Assembly (NCBI RefSeq): GCF_002844555.1
Contig: NZ_PJNI01000020.1
Span: 1-43,269 of the forward strand
Length of the DNA: 43,269 nt
Direction: 5' to 3'
Origin: Brumimicrobium salinarum
GTDB taxonomy: Bacteria > Bacteroidota > Bacteroidia > Flavobacteriales_D > Crocinitomicaceae
Each line of letters starts with the position of its first letter. The stretch's first letter is position 1. The translations under genes and the position numbers were made by a program. The notes beneath the pieces were generated by a model that saw nothing but the letters and a program-made list of their open reading frames with translations, did not search any database and was not told where the DNA came from. Of the stretch, positions 43,211 through 43,269 are shown in pieces.

Positions 43211-43269
43211 CGAGTAGACGGCTGACAGTCGAATGACTGCCAGTGCGCCTCTCACACCACTGTACGTAC
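43211..43269 (-). mobile_element. Probable 3' end of a group II intron (partial)
   Basis: Read on the minus strand, the last bases of the window give GTACGTACAGTGGTGTGAGA, then GGC. This resembles the 3' strand of intron domain V in group II introns (typically '..CGTACGTACGGTGGTGTGAGAGG'). Next comes a 9-bp hairpin with one G-T pair (43222-43230 with 43235-43243, loop ATTC), in the place of domain VI, and then 'CCGTCTACTCGAT', a common intron end. The catalytic triad strand of domain V and any reverse transcriptase gene would lie beyond 43269. The exact intron/exon boundary, near 43208-43211, is not certain. Confidence 0.6.

Overview
This 43.3-kb window looks like chromosome of a Bacteroidota bacterium, probably order Flavobacteriales. 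The evidence is the low G+C content, promoters of the Bacteroidota type (TTTG, about 19 bp, TAnnTTTG), proteins ending in the gliding-motility / type IX secretion (T9SS) type B sorting domain, PorP/SprF proteins, DUF5686, the coaX-lptC gene cluster and a sufBCD operon. Genus is not claimed.

Region 1 (1-12962) is a cell-surface and secretion region. Two paralogous cassettes lie in the same direction. Each has a large secreted protein with a type B C-terminal domain, then a PorP/SprF outer-membrane protein, then a 700-residue periplasmic protein with the domain order of PorE (TPR, beta-propeller, carboxypeptidase-regulatory-like domain, OmpA_C). Cassette 1 continues into a SiaB-like kinase and a SiaC-like phosphoprotein. 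A convergent LuxR-type response regulator follows, whose receiver domain has lost the phospho-acceptor Asp. Cassette 2 begins with a tail-fibre-like protein carrying a peptidase S74 chaperone domain, 1 bp upstream of its sorting-domain protein.

Region 2 (13005-19759, minus strand) is an envelope operon: coaX, an outer-membrane barrel protein, a TPR protein, lptC, a small membrane protein and a DUF5686 barrel protein. A divergent tRNA-Phe with its own promoter and terminator follows. Next to it are a MITE-like inverted repeat and a truncated GLUG-type surface protein that still has its promoter.

Region 3 (20954-29444) holds stress and housekeeping genes: CsbD, MarC, a Mn-type superoxide dismutase, an A-type Fe-S carrier with sufBCD (no sufS or sufE), and a Na/Pi cotransporter with a secreted N-terminal domain and a possible Pho box. 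A 600-bp repeat-rich gap separates it from a 970-residue PKD-repeat protein with a type B sorting domain (30043-32955).

Region 4 (33330-38557) is a small helical protein, acpP-fabF-rnc, the GTPase EngB, a suppressor-of-fused domain protein and menB. Region 5 (38677-43269) is a 1107-residue superfamily 1 helicase-like ATPase, a DUF1778/GNAT toxin-antitoxin pair with a readable promoter and operator, and at the window edge what appears to be the 3' end of a group II intron on the minus strand.

The most unusual part is region 1: duplicated T9SS cargo/anchor cassettes linked to a SiaB/SiaC phospho-switch and a pseudo-receiver regulator. All functions are read from sequence motifs; no database search was run.
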